A stretch of 40,671 bases of DNA. It comes from an uncultured Anaeroplasmataceae bacterium. GTDB lineage: Bacteria > Bacillota_I > Bacilli_A > Acholeplasmatales > Anaeroplasmataceae. Positions 1 through 6,625 of the stretch are shown here, in pieces. The notes under the pieces are model-generated. The model was given only the letters and a program-made list of their open reading frames with translations, did not search any database and was not told the DNA's origin. Numbering within the stretch: the first letter of the stretch is position 1; each line of letters opens with the position of its first letter. The translations under genes were made by a program, and so were the position numbers. The stretch covers positions 1-40,671 of the forward strand of contig CAKQEA010000019.1 in NCBI GenBank assembly GCA_934229785.1, written 5' to 3'.

Positions 1-19
1 ATGCTTTTTATATTAACAA

Positions 20-62
20 AAAAGGGTACTTTTAGAAATTTTCTCTCTAAAAGTACCCTTTT
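20..62. terminator. Strong bidirectional terminator hairpin
   Basis: A perfect 17-bp stem (20-36 with 46-62, loop 37-45) has A-rich DNA on its left and T-rich DNA on its right, so it can end transcription in both directions. The gene it serves on the left lies outside the window. A second hairpin (76-82 with 89-95, AACAGTC/GACTGTT) lies between it and the tRNA terminator; its role is unclear. Confidence 0.75.
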
Positions 63-100
63 GTCAACAGTCTGAAACAGTCTATAAAGACTGTTAAAAA

Positions 101-122
101 ATAAAAAAGCTCAAACGAGCTT
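101..122 (-). terminator. Terminator of tRNA-Arg
   Basis: Read on the minus strand, AAGCTC-GTTT-GAGCTT (122 down to 107) is followed by a T-rich run. It begins 12 nt beyond the tRNA 3' end, the expected place for a factor-independent terminator of a single tRNA transcript. Confidence 0.7.
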
Positions 123-133
123 AATTTCAAAAG

Positions 134-210
134 TGGCCGGACCGAGGCGATTCGAACGCCTGACCGCACGCTTAGAAGGCGTGTGCTCTATCCAGCTGAG
201 CTACGGTCCG
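134..210 (-). tRNA. tRNA-Arg (anticodon TCT)
   Basis: The minus strand gives a 77-nt cloverleaf: acceptor CGGACCG/CGGTCCG, D arm with AGCTGGATA, anticodon loop CTTCTAA (anticodon TCT, reading AGA/AGG), T loop TTCGAAT, discriminator G and an encoded CCA. AGA is the main Arg codon in the genes of this window, so this tRNA should carry much of the arginine decoding. It has its own promoter (234-262) and terminator (101-122), so it is probably monocistronic. Confidence 0.97.
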
Positions 211-233
211 ATTTGCTAACTTCAGCATTAGTT

Positions 234-262
234 ATTATATACTATTTATATTTGTTATGCAA
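234..262 (-). promoter_or_regulatory. Promoter of tRNA-Arg
   Basis: On the minus strand the -35 TTGCAT (262-257) and a perfect -10 TATAAT (239-234) are separated by 17 bp. The predicted start, near 227, leaves a 5' leader of about 17 nt before the tRNA at 210. Confidence 0.7.
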
Positions 263-333
263 GTGTTATTTTTCAAAAAATATAGTTTTTTTTTAATGAT
301 TAATATGATACAATTAAACAAAGTGGTGATAAG

Positions 334-1095
334 ATGAATAAAACAGAATTTAAAGAATTGCAAGATCAATTTGCTACTCTTGCTTATACATATGATAGAA
401 TAAGTAAGGATGGTTTTATATTTGATGCTAAATATACATACTATTATAAGGATTTAGTTAAAAAAAGATTTAAAATCACTGAAGAAAATAAAATGCTTCA
501 GCAAATAGCTATCATGCTTAAAAATAATAAAACAGAGGAAGAAATTAATTTGTTTATTGATGATGCAAAGAAAAAATTTGCTGATCAAATGTTTAAGTTT
601 GATAAAAAACTTGAGATTATAGCTCCAATTATCAAGCATTTAAATGAAATGTCTAATGAAGAAATTGAAGAGGTAGAGGCTACTTATAGAAATTACGCTA
701 TCATGTATCATCCTGCTGTTAAAATGAGTCCAAGTCAAAATGAATTACAGCTTTTTGGATTAATACGAAAATTATATTTTGAAAATAATTTAAGTGGTTT
801 ACAAGAGATTTTAAATAATAGTAAGAATTTCTTAACGCCAATTGAAATTAATGAAGATGATTATATCAAGTATGCTAATTATTTTTATGATACTGATAAA
901 ACTATAAAGACAGATATTAAGAAGAAAACAGATACTTATCCATATACAAAATTTGAAGTTTTTGATGATGATATTGCTATTGCTAGAGAAGAAGGAGAGT
1001 TAAGAGCCTCTGTTAATAAGTTATCTGAAATGAATCAAGCATTACATAAGGATTTTGTGGAGCTGTTTAAAAAAGACGTTTCATTTGAGGAATAA
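334..1095 (+). CDS. Uncharacterised 253-aa helical protein upstream of mgtE
   Basis: I do not recognise this protein with confidence. It is rich in Lys, Glu and Asn and looks mostly helical and coiled-coil-like. It has no signal peptide or membrane segment, so it is probably cytoplasmic. Residues about 120-160 (YAIMYHPAVKMSP, then a segment resembling LFGLIRKLYFENNLSGLQ) recall J-domain-like helical proteins of clostridia, but the resemblance is too weak to name it. The start is the ATG at 334, preceded by GGTGAT at 325-330. The stop is one base before the mgtE start, with the mgtE SD (GAGG) inside this gene, so the two are almost certainly co-transcribed and translationally coupled. Confidence 0.75.
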   Translation: MNKTEFKELQDQFATLAYTYDRISKDGFIFDAKYTYYYKDLVKKRFKITEENKMLQQIAIMLKNNKTEEEINLFIDDAKKKFADQMFKFDKKLEIIAPIIKHLNEMSNEEIEEVEATYRNYAIMYHPAVKMSPSQNELQLFGLIRKLYFENNLSGLQEILNNSKNFLTPIEINEDDYIKYANYFYDTDKTIKTDIKKKTDTYPYTKFEVFDDDIAIAREEGELRASVNKLSEMNQALHKDFVELFKKDVSFEE

Positions 1096-1096
1096 C

Positions 1097-2470
1097 ATGA
1101 AGAATATTGTTAAAGAATTAGAAATAATTAAAAGCTCAAACATTTCACAAGCTGAAAAAAAAGAAAGATTGCTTCAATATCATCCTTATGATATTGCATT
1201 TGCAATAAAGCATATGGAGCAAAATGATAGATTTGCTATTTATAATATTTTAGATGATTCAGGTATTGCAAGAACTATTCCTTATTTCACAGATTTTGAT
1301 ATTATTCTTGAAGATTTTGAGGATTCTCATATTGCAAGTATTTTAAATTACATGGATATAGATAAGGTTGTTGATTTTTTATTAAATCTTGATGATGAAG
1401 ATAAAAATAGGATAATGGCTTTATTACCTGAGAATCTTAAGAGCAATATTTATCTTGTTCAAGAATATCATTCATTTTGCATTGGTAGTAAGATTACTAA
1501 TAATTATATAGCTTTAAATAGTGAATGCTTAGCTGGTGAAGCAATGGATACTATAAAGAATGAAAGTGCTAATAAAACTAATTTATCTATTATTTATATT
1601 GTTGATTCATTATATAGATATATTGGAATTGTTAAGCTTTCTGATCTTATTAGATTAAAGGATAATGAACCAATTAGCAAAATAATTAAAGCAAGCTATC
1701 CATTTTTTTTAGCAACAGATTTGATTGAAGAATGTGTTACTAAGTTTAGAGAGTATAAGCAAATTTCTTATCCAATAGTTGATAGTAAGCATAAGCTTTT
1801 AGGTGTAATTTCTTCAGATGATTTATTTAAAACAATTGATTTTGAATTATCTGATGATTATTCAAAGCTTTGTGGTCTTACCGAAAGCGAAAAGGCCAAT
1901 GATTCTATTTTAGATATTGCTAAAAAGAGATTGCCATGGCTTGTTATTTTATTAGTTTTAGGTTTATTTGAATCATTTGCTTTAACTGGTTTAAAAAATG
2001 TATTTTTAGAAATGCCAATTTTGATTTTTTTTCAAATTGTACTATTAGGAACAACAGGTAATGCAGGTATGCAATCATTAGGCTCAACCATTAGAAGTCT
2101 ATCTCCTGAAAACAAGCATCCAAAGACAAGAACTGCTATGGTAATTAAATCATTTTGGTGTGGAGTTGTAAATGGACTTGTCATAGGAATTGTAAGCTTT
2201 GTTTTAGTTTTTATATTTATGTATGTTACTAGACTTTCTATTACCTCAGAAATGTATAATATAAAGGATGCTTTAGAAGCTTCAATTCTTGTATCAATGA
2301 CACTAGTTATTAGTATTACAATTGCGACATTATTAGGTACAATTATTCCTCTTGTTTTAAGTAGTATACATATTGATCCATCTAATGCTAATGGACCTTT
2401 TATCGCAACAGTTATGGATATAATTGCGCTTGTTGCTTTTTATTTATTAATTGTATGGATGTTTAAATGA
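1097..2470 (+). CDS. mgtE: MgtE-family magnesium transporter/channel
   Basis: A 457-aa Mg2+ channel of the MgtE (SLC41-like) family in the cytoplasmic membrane. The domains are in the usual order: an acidic helical MgtE_N domain (about residues 20-125), a CBS pair (about 130-260) that senses cytoplasmic Mg2+, and a five-helix pore domain (about 275-457). Pore hallmarks are visible: GTTGNAGMQSLGSTIRSL, which matches the family GGNAGSQ-type stretch, and DPSNANGPFIATVMD near the C-terminus, which holds the conserved acidic pore residue. The ATG at 1097 is preferred over an in-frame one at 1055, because it has GAGG six bases upstream and the upstream one lies inside the preceding gene. The length is normal for the family. 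Confidence 0.95.
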   Translation: MKNIVKELEIIKSSNISQAEKKERLLQYHPYDIAFAIKHMEQNDRFAIYNILDDSGIARTIPYFTDFDIILEDFEDSHIASILNYMDIDKVVDFLLNLDDEDKNRIMALLPENLKSNIYLVQEYHSFCIGSKITNNYIALNSECLAGEAMDTIKNESANKTNLSIIYIVDSLYRYIGIVKLSDLIRLKDNEPISKIIKASYPFFLATDLIEECVTKFREYKQISYPIVDSKHKLLGVISSDDLFKTIDFELSDDYSKLCGLTESEKANDSILDIAKKRLPWLVILLVLGLFESFALTGLKNVFLEMPILIFFQIVLLGTTGNAGMQSLGSTIRSLSPENKHPKTRTAMVIKSFWCGVVNGLVIGIVSFVLVFIFMYVTRLSITSEMYNIKDALEASILVSMTLVISITIATLLGTIIPLVLSSIHIDPSNANGPFIATVMDIIALVAFYLLIVWMFK

Positions 2471-2477
2471 TTTTTCT

Positions 2478-2499
2478 AAGCACAGAAAAATGTGCTTTT
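2478..2499 (+). terminator. Possible terminator after mgtE
   Basis: The hairpin AAGCACA/TGTGCTT (2478-2484 with 2491-2497) begins 7 bases after the mgtE stop and is followed by a short T run. The tail is short, so readthrough into the stronger hairpin at 2634-2680 is possible. Confidence 0.5.
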
Positions 2500-2633
2500 A
2501 GGTTTTATCAACGCTTTGATATAATATTTATTTTTTTGCTAAAATAATTAAACTGGTGGCAATAATTATTAATTTCTAAATCAACTTATGTATTGATTAA
2601 AGGAATTATAAAAAGATAATTTAATAATGAAAT

Positions 2634-2680
2634 AAAGCACTAAACATATGGTTTTAATAATTCCATATACTTAGTGCTTT
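2634..2680. terminator. Bidirectional terminator between mgtE and the PBP gene
   Basis: The outer stem AAAGCACTAA/TTAGTGCTTT (2634-2643 with 2671-2680) encloses an inner CATATGG/CCATAT stem. It is followed on the plus strand by a T run, and on the minus strand by a weaker T-rich tract just past the PBP stop codon at 2683. It separates the two convergent units. The rest of 2500-2633 shows no gene. Confidence 0.75.
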
Positions 2681-2682
2681 TT

Positions 2683-4617
2683 TTAAATTCTTTTTCTATC
2701 ATTATAATATGATAAAGGTTCAGTTCCAGAAATAAAATATTCATCAAAGCCTAAATCAGTCGATAAATATGCTTTTCCATTAGCGATTATTATATGTTTT
2801 TTTATTATTCCATCTATTTCATCATAAAACATATTATCTTTAGCAAACTTTGTCATTAATATCTTCATTATGCTTCTTGGAATTGTTTTTTTATAATTAT
2901 CAATATAATGTCCAGCTTTAATTTGAGGATATCCAATCCATATTCCTATTGTTAGATCTTTTGTATAGGCTATTAGAAGTGAATCCTTTGTGGCATTAGC
3001 TGGAATATTATATTTTTTTCTTGTTTGTTCGTCATAATTTGTTTGACCTGTCTTTGCCATTAAATAGGTATTTTTCATATCGTATGATGAGTATCTATAG
3101 ACATCATGGAGAATTGAATTGATTAAGAATGCTGTTTGAGGTTTCATTACTAGCTTTTCTTTTTCTAGGTTTTTGGTTATTTGTTGTTGATTTTTATAGT
3201 ATTTAATAGCGCTTGCTTTTTTATAATAGCCTAAATTAGCAAATGCCTGGTAGGCATTAGCTAAATCTAAAAGAGTATAGCCTTCTGTTGCTCCTCCAAT
3301 TGAATCAGCTTCGTAATGGTTAGATGATGTTATTCCAATTCTTTTAGCAAAATCAAATGCTTTTTCCATTCCAACTTCGTTAAATAGTTTAACTGCTGGA
3401 ATATTTCTTGAATTACTTAATGCTAATCTTAGTGTTATATCACCTAAATATTTATGATCATAATTATGAATTGCAATACCATTTTGATAGCTGTATTCCT
3501 CATCTTTTATTATTGTGGCAGGACCATAATTTAAGTATTCAATGGCTGGTGCATAATCTAAAATTGGTTTAATTGTTGAACCTGGCTGATGTTTGATAGT
3601 TGTTGCATAATTTAGTAGTAATCTATCACTGTTTCTATTTCCGGCAATGCCAAGTATTCCATAGCTTTGGTTGTCTAAAACTATAATTCCACAGTTTAAT
3701 TCATCATCGTTAAATAATCCATATTTATTTGTGATTATGTTATAAAGCTCATGTTGAATTTCAGGGTTCATATAGGTGTGAATTTCATCATTTTTTGATG
3801 TTGTTTCACCTATATAGTCTAAGTATGATGAGTAATAGCTATTATTTGATGATGTTTTATCTTTTTTTAATAAATCACTCATGCCTATATTTTTTTCAGT
3901 ATTGTATTCCTCTAATGAGATATAGCCCTCTTGTAGCATACAGCTAAGGACTACATTTTTTCTTTTTGTTGCTTCATCTGGATTTTTATAGGCATTGTAA
4001 TAATTTGGTGCCTGAATCATTCCTGCAAGGTAAGCTGCCATTGAAATTGTTACCTCACTAGATTTTTTTCCAAAATAATAATTTGATGCCATTTCAATAC
4101 CATAAATATTACTACCAAATAATATTGAATTTAAATAAGCCTCCATTATTTGGTCCTTTGTATATCTTTTTTCAATTTCTATTGCAATAGCAATTTCATT
4201 TATTTTTCTTTTTAATGTTTTTTCGTTTGTTAAATAAACATTTTTTACATATTGTTGAGTAATGGTAGAAGCTCCCATAGTGCTACCTGAGGTTATATTT
4301 TTAGATATAGCCTTTATAATACGTTTTGTGTTAAATCCATGGTGCTTATAAAAATCTCTATCTTCAATAGCAACAAAGGCATTTTGAATGTTTTTAGATA
4401 TATCTGTAATAGAAGCATAGGTATAATATAAATTATCTGTTGAAATTAAATTGTCATAGCAATCATAAATTCTTGTTGGAGTATAGCCTTGCTTAAGGGC
4501 AAAAAAAGCATTGCTTGTATTATATATTAAAATACCTCCTGCAATGCTAATGATTATTAAGATAATAAAAATGATGATAGTAGTAAGCTTAATTAGTTTT
4601 TTTAAAATAGATTTCAT
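2683..4617 (-). CDS. ponA: Class A penicillin-binding protein (PBP1A-type)
   Basis: A bifunctional peptidoglycan synthase anchored by one N-terminal membrane helix (about residues 10-30). The GT51 glycosyltransferase domain shows AIEDRDFYKHHG with the catalytic Glu, GASTITQQYVKN and EIEKRYTKDQIMEAYLN. The transpeptidase domain shows all three motifs: SxxK in QPGSTIKPI, SxN in SNSRNIPAV, and KTG in AKTGQTNYD. It polymerises lipid II glycan strands and cross-links the stems outside the membrane. The ATG at 4617 (644 aa) is preferred; an in-frame GTG at 4626 is possible, and neither has a strong SD. It overlaps the end of recU, so translation is probably coupled. recU-ponA adjacency is conserved in Bacilli. 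Confidence 0.95.
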   Translation of the reverse strand: MKSILKKLIKLTTIIIFIILIIISIAGGILIYNTSNAFFALKQGYTPTRIYDCYDNLISTDNLYYTYASITDISKNIQNAFVAIEDRDFYKHHGFNTKRIIKAISKNITSGSTMGASTITQQYVKNVYLTNEKTLKRKINEIAIAIEIEKRYTKDQIMEAYLNSILFGSNIYGIEMASNYYFGKKSSEVTISMAAYLAGMIQAPNYYNAYKNPDEATKRKNVVLSCMLQEGYISLEEYNTEKNIGMSDLLKKDKTSSNNSYYSSYLDYIGETTSKNDEIHTYMNPEIQHELYNIITNKYGLFNDDELNCGIIVLDNQSYGILGIAGNRNSDRLLLNYATTIKHQPGSTIKPILDYAPAIEYLNYGPATIIKDEEYSYQNGIAIHNYDHKYLGDITLRLALSNSRNIPAVKLFNEVGMEKAFDFAKRIGITSSNHYEADSIGGATEGYTLLDLANAYQAFANLGYYKKASAIKYYKNQQQITKNLEKEKLVMKPQTAFLINSILHDVYRYSSYDMKNTYLMAKTGQTNYDEQTRKKYNIPANATKDSLLIAYTKDLTIGIWIGYPQIKAGHYIDNYKKTIPRSIMKILMTKFAKDNMFYDEIDGIIKKHIIIANGKAYLSTDLGFDEYFISGTEPLSYYNDRKRI

Positions 4618-5170
4618 CAATAACACTTAGATATGGTAGTCTAGGAAGATAGCCTTCTTTGATTAAATAACCATTTTCCTCAAATTCCTTGTAAGGAATT
4701 GATTTTCTACCATCAATTGATCCATCCCAATATTTTAATAAAATATCAAATGGAAGAATATAGTATTTAGAGTAAACCTGCCAATAAAAAATCATAAAGC
4801 CTATTCCACCATGCTTAATTATTTTCTTTAAGTGTTCAATTTGGTGGGGATGAATGTTAGCTAAGGGGAAAGATGTTTTACTATGACTTTCCTTTGCTTC
4901 AAAATCTATATATTTTCCCTTATATATTCCATTATAATCGGTTGTAGAAGGAGTTTTATAATAGGCCTCAGTTATTACAGCCTTACTACGCATTGGATAG
5001 TCAACCTTGACTATTTGCACTGGCGTTGGCTTTTTATGAATTACAGCTATGTCGTTAGCTAGGTAATATTCATTTGATTCATTTATTAATGCTTCAAAAT
5101 CCATGCCAAGATTTGCTTTGTTAACTATTTTTTTAGGCTGTTGTTTTTTTATTGGAAAATTTAAACCCAT
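4589..5170 (-). CDS. recU: Holliday junction resolvase RecU
   Basis: A 193-aa nuclease of the RecU family, which cuts four-way junctions during recombination and helps chromosome segregation. It shows the family N-terminus (NKANLGMDFEALINESNEYY), the catalytic core with YIDFEAKES, in which the acidic residues and Lys bind metal, and the later stretch HPHQIEHLKKIIKHGGIGF. The start has a strong SD, AGGTGAT, four bases before ATG. The 3' end overlaps the PBP gene by about 30 bases, the usual recU-ponA arrangement. Confidence 0.96.
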   Translation of the reverse strand: MGLNFPIKKQQPKKIVNKANLGMDFEALINESNEYYLANDIAVIHKKPTPVQIVKVDYPMRSKAVITEAYYKTPSTTDYNGIYKGKYIDFEAKESHSKTSFPLANIHPHQIEHLKKIIKHGGIGFMIFYWQVYSKYYILPFDILLKYWDGSIDGRKSIPYKEFEENGYLIKEGYLPRLPYLSVIDEIYFKKTN

Positions 5171-5269
5171 ATTATCACCTTATTTTATATTATCATAAAA
5201 ATTAGCTTGCGAGTATATTTTTTGTAAAAATTTGCATTTTATTCATAGTTTACACAATTATGTGCAATA

Positions 5270-5283
5270 AGTAAACGCTTTTA
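5270..5283. promoter_or_regulatory. Possible cre (CcpA operator)
   Basis: AGTAAACGCTTTTA differs from the catabolite-responsive consensus TGWNANCGNTNWCA at two of the defined positions. It lies about 115 bp upstream of the start-codon of the starch-binding-domain gene, where carbon-source control would make sense. It sits at the right edge of a GTTTAC...GTAAAC inverted repeat (5249-5277). AT-rich DNA gives chance matches, so this is tentative. Confidence 0.35.
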
Positions 5284-5302
5284 AATTGATATTATGCATA
5301 AT

Positions 5303-5354
5303 TTGATTTAAAATAATTACGTAGATTTATTATATATAGATGATAATCTATATA
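5303..5354 (+). promoter_or_regulatory. Putative promoter and palindrome upstream of the CBM gene
   Basis: A -35-like TTGATT (5303-5308) and a -10-like TATTAT (5328-5333) are 19 bp apart. They are followed by a 9-bp inverted repeat, TATATAGAT/ATCTATATA (5333-5341 with 5346-5354, 4-nt centre), which could be an operator or an mRNA 5' hairpin. The gene then has one of the strongest SDs in the window, AGGAGGGG at 5373-5380. Confidence 0.35.
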
Positions 5355-5386
5355 AATTTTAAATCTAAATATAGGAGGGGATTATT

Positions 5387-5698
5387 ATGGCAAACACAAA
5401 GGTTACAGTTAAGGTTGTTGCGCATGATGCAAAAGATGTTTATGTAGTAGGTTCAACTAAGGCATTTGGAGAATGGAATCCTAAAAAGGCAGTTAAGCTT
5501 GAATTCTGTGATGAATGTAAGGCTTATGCAGTTTCAAAAATGCTTCCTGTTGGTGAGGCTGTTGAATTTAAGGTTTTAGCTGATAAGGATTGGGCTTCTG
5601 TAGAAAAGGGTGCAAATGGTGAGGAAGTTGAAAATCATTCATTTGTTGCTTCTAAAGGCTTAGTTGTTGAGACTGAAGTATCAAATTTCAATAAGTAA
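5387..5698 (+). CDS. Stand-alone CBM20-like starch-binding domain protein
   Basis: The 103-aa product is essentially one carbohydrate-binding domain resembling CBM20. VTVKVVAHDAKDVYVVGS, then FGEWNPKKAVKLEF, then LPVGEAVEFKVL and WASVEKG follow the conserved order of the family, including the Trp residues of the starch-contact sites. There is no signal peptide, catalytic domain or anchor, so the protein should stay in the cytoplasm and may bind storage glycogen. The exceptionally strong SD, and a terminator six bases after the stop, point to a highly expressed monocistronic gene. The fold call is good; the physiological role is inference. Confidence 0.85.
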   Translation: MANTKVTVKVVAHDAKDVYVVGSTKAFGEWNPKKAVKLEFCDECKAYAVSKMLPVGEAVEFKVLADKDWASVEKGANGEEVENHSFVASKGLVVETEVSNFNK

Positions 5699-5703
5699 GA
5701 GAT

Positions 5704-5725
5704 ACCGGCTAAGCCGGTTTTTCTT
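5704..5725 (+). terminator. Terminator of the CBM20-like gene
   Basis: The GC-rich inverted repeat ACCGGCT/AGCCGGT (5704-5718) is followed by TTTTTCTTTT, immediately after the stop codon. Confidence 0.85.
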
Positions 5726-5769
5726 TTGCTAATATTTGGGCTATTTAATTATTACAACATGATATTTAT

Positions 5770-5785
5770 CCATATTTTAATATGG
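5770..5785 (+). promoter_or_regulatory. Palindrome overlapping the dpaA-like SD
   Basis: CCATATTTTAATATGG is a 16-bp perfect palindrome whose last two bases are the first two of GGTGAT, the SD of the next gene. It could be an operator, or a hairpin that hides the SD. No protein partner can be inferred. Confidence 0.35.
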
Positions 5786-5792
5786 TGATATA

Positions 5793-6527
5793 GTGGTTGG
5801 TATAATTAAAGGTGATTGTAGGTTTGATTATTTAAATAAAATCATTGATGATAGTATTATATCTAATGAACTTAAGGATTTTTATAATATTGATGTTTTG
5901 GTTTTGCCATTTTTAGGTATTAAAGGTGATTATATTATTTCTGGTACTGATATTGATATTCGTGATATTTTAAAAAATAATAGTATAAGATTAATTATTA
6001 CAGGTAAAGATAAATTTGGTTTATTATCAAGCTTTAATATTAAGGTGATTGAGCTTTTACATGATGAATATTTTCAAGCGCTTAATGGTAAATTAACAGC
6101 TGAGGGTTTTATTAATTATTTTCAAAATAGGTTTGGTTCCCTACTAAAATATAGCTATACAATTATGGGATATGGAAATATAGGTGTAAATTTATGTAAA
6201 ATTTTAGATTCCTTAGGCGCAAGCTTTTCTGTTGTTACTAATAATTTAGAAGAAAGAAAGCAGTTAATTTTAAATAATAAGTGTATAAGTGATGATATTT
6301 ATAAAAATGATATTATTATTAATACAATTCCTTGTGTTTATAAATATGATATTAATAGACTTAAATCGATTAAGATATTTGATTTAGCTTCACCACCATA
6401 TGGTTTTGACGTTGTTGATATGGATAAATATGACATAGATTATGAAATATGTGGAGCCATTCCTTCTAAATTTGATGCAATGTACGCTGCAATAATTATT
6501 AAAAAAATAATTGAAAATGTTGATTAA
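5793..6527 (+). CDS. dpaA: Dipicolinate synthase subunit A-like protein
   Basis: A 244-aa Rossmann-fold protein resembling DpaA/SpoVFA, the subunit that with DpaB makes dipicolinic acid for spores. Visible matches to the family are LTAEGFINYF (family PTVEGTI), the nucleotide-binding glycine loop in YTIMGYGNIGVNLCKILDSLGA, INTIPCVY, FDLASPPYGFDVVD, and a C-terminal helix of the lpG-AP-TAG type, here AIPSKFDAMYAAIIIKKII. It is about 50 residues shorter than the Bacillus protein, and no DpaB partner follows. The start is a GTG three bases after GGTGAT. The following genes are rnj and an ftsK/spoIIIE-like gene, the same order as in Bacillus, which supports the call. Without DpaB its activity is uncertain. 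Confidence 0.65.
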   Translation: MVGIIKGDCRFDYLNKIIDDSIISNELKDFYNIDVLVLPFLGIKGDYIISGTDIDIRDILKNNSIRLIITGKDKFGLLSSFNIKVIELLHDEYFQALNGKLTAEGFINYFQNRFGSLLKYSYTIMGYGNIGVNLCKILDSLGASFSVVTNNLEERKQLILNNKCISDDIYKNDIIINTIPCVYKYDINRLKSIKIFDLASPPYGFDVVDMDKYDIDYEICGAIPSKFDAMYAAIIIKKIIENVD

Positions 6528-6530
6528 AAC

Positions 6531-6559
6531 TTGACTTTAGGGTATAATTATTATATATT
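6531..6559 (+). promoter_or_regulatory. Promoter of rnj
   Basis: A -35 TTGACT (6531-6536) and -10 TATATT (6554-6559) are separated by 17 bp. The predicted start near 6566 gives a leader of about 60 nt that includes the SD and hairpin described at 6587-6618. A second TATAAT at 6543-6548 is out of register with this -35. Confidence 0.6.
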
Positions 6560-6586
6560 TTTGTAGTCGATACACGATATTATTAT

Positions 6587-6618
6587 AAGGAGGGCCATAA
6601 TAAAATTTCTTTATTATG
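6587..6618 (+). promoter_or_regulatory. Hairpin-bridged Shine-Dalgarno of rnj
   Basis: A strong SD, AAGGAGG (6587-6593), lies 32 bases from the ATG at 6626, too far for normal initiation. Between them is a perfect 9-bp hairpin, CATAATAAA/TTTATTATG (6596-6604 with 6610-6618). Folding it out leaves 9 bases between SD and ATG, the ideal distance. An alternative is an ATT start at 6605, 11 bases from the SD, but homologues begin at the ATG. Confidence 0.6.
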
Positions 6619-6625
6619 CATTTTT

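Noticed and set aside
1055..1096. Longer mgtE starting at 1055
   Set aside because: This start lies inside the upstream gene without an SD; 1097 has GAGG at the right distance and fits the family N-terminus.
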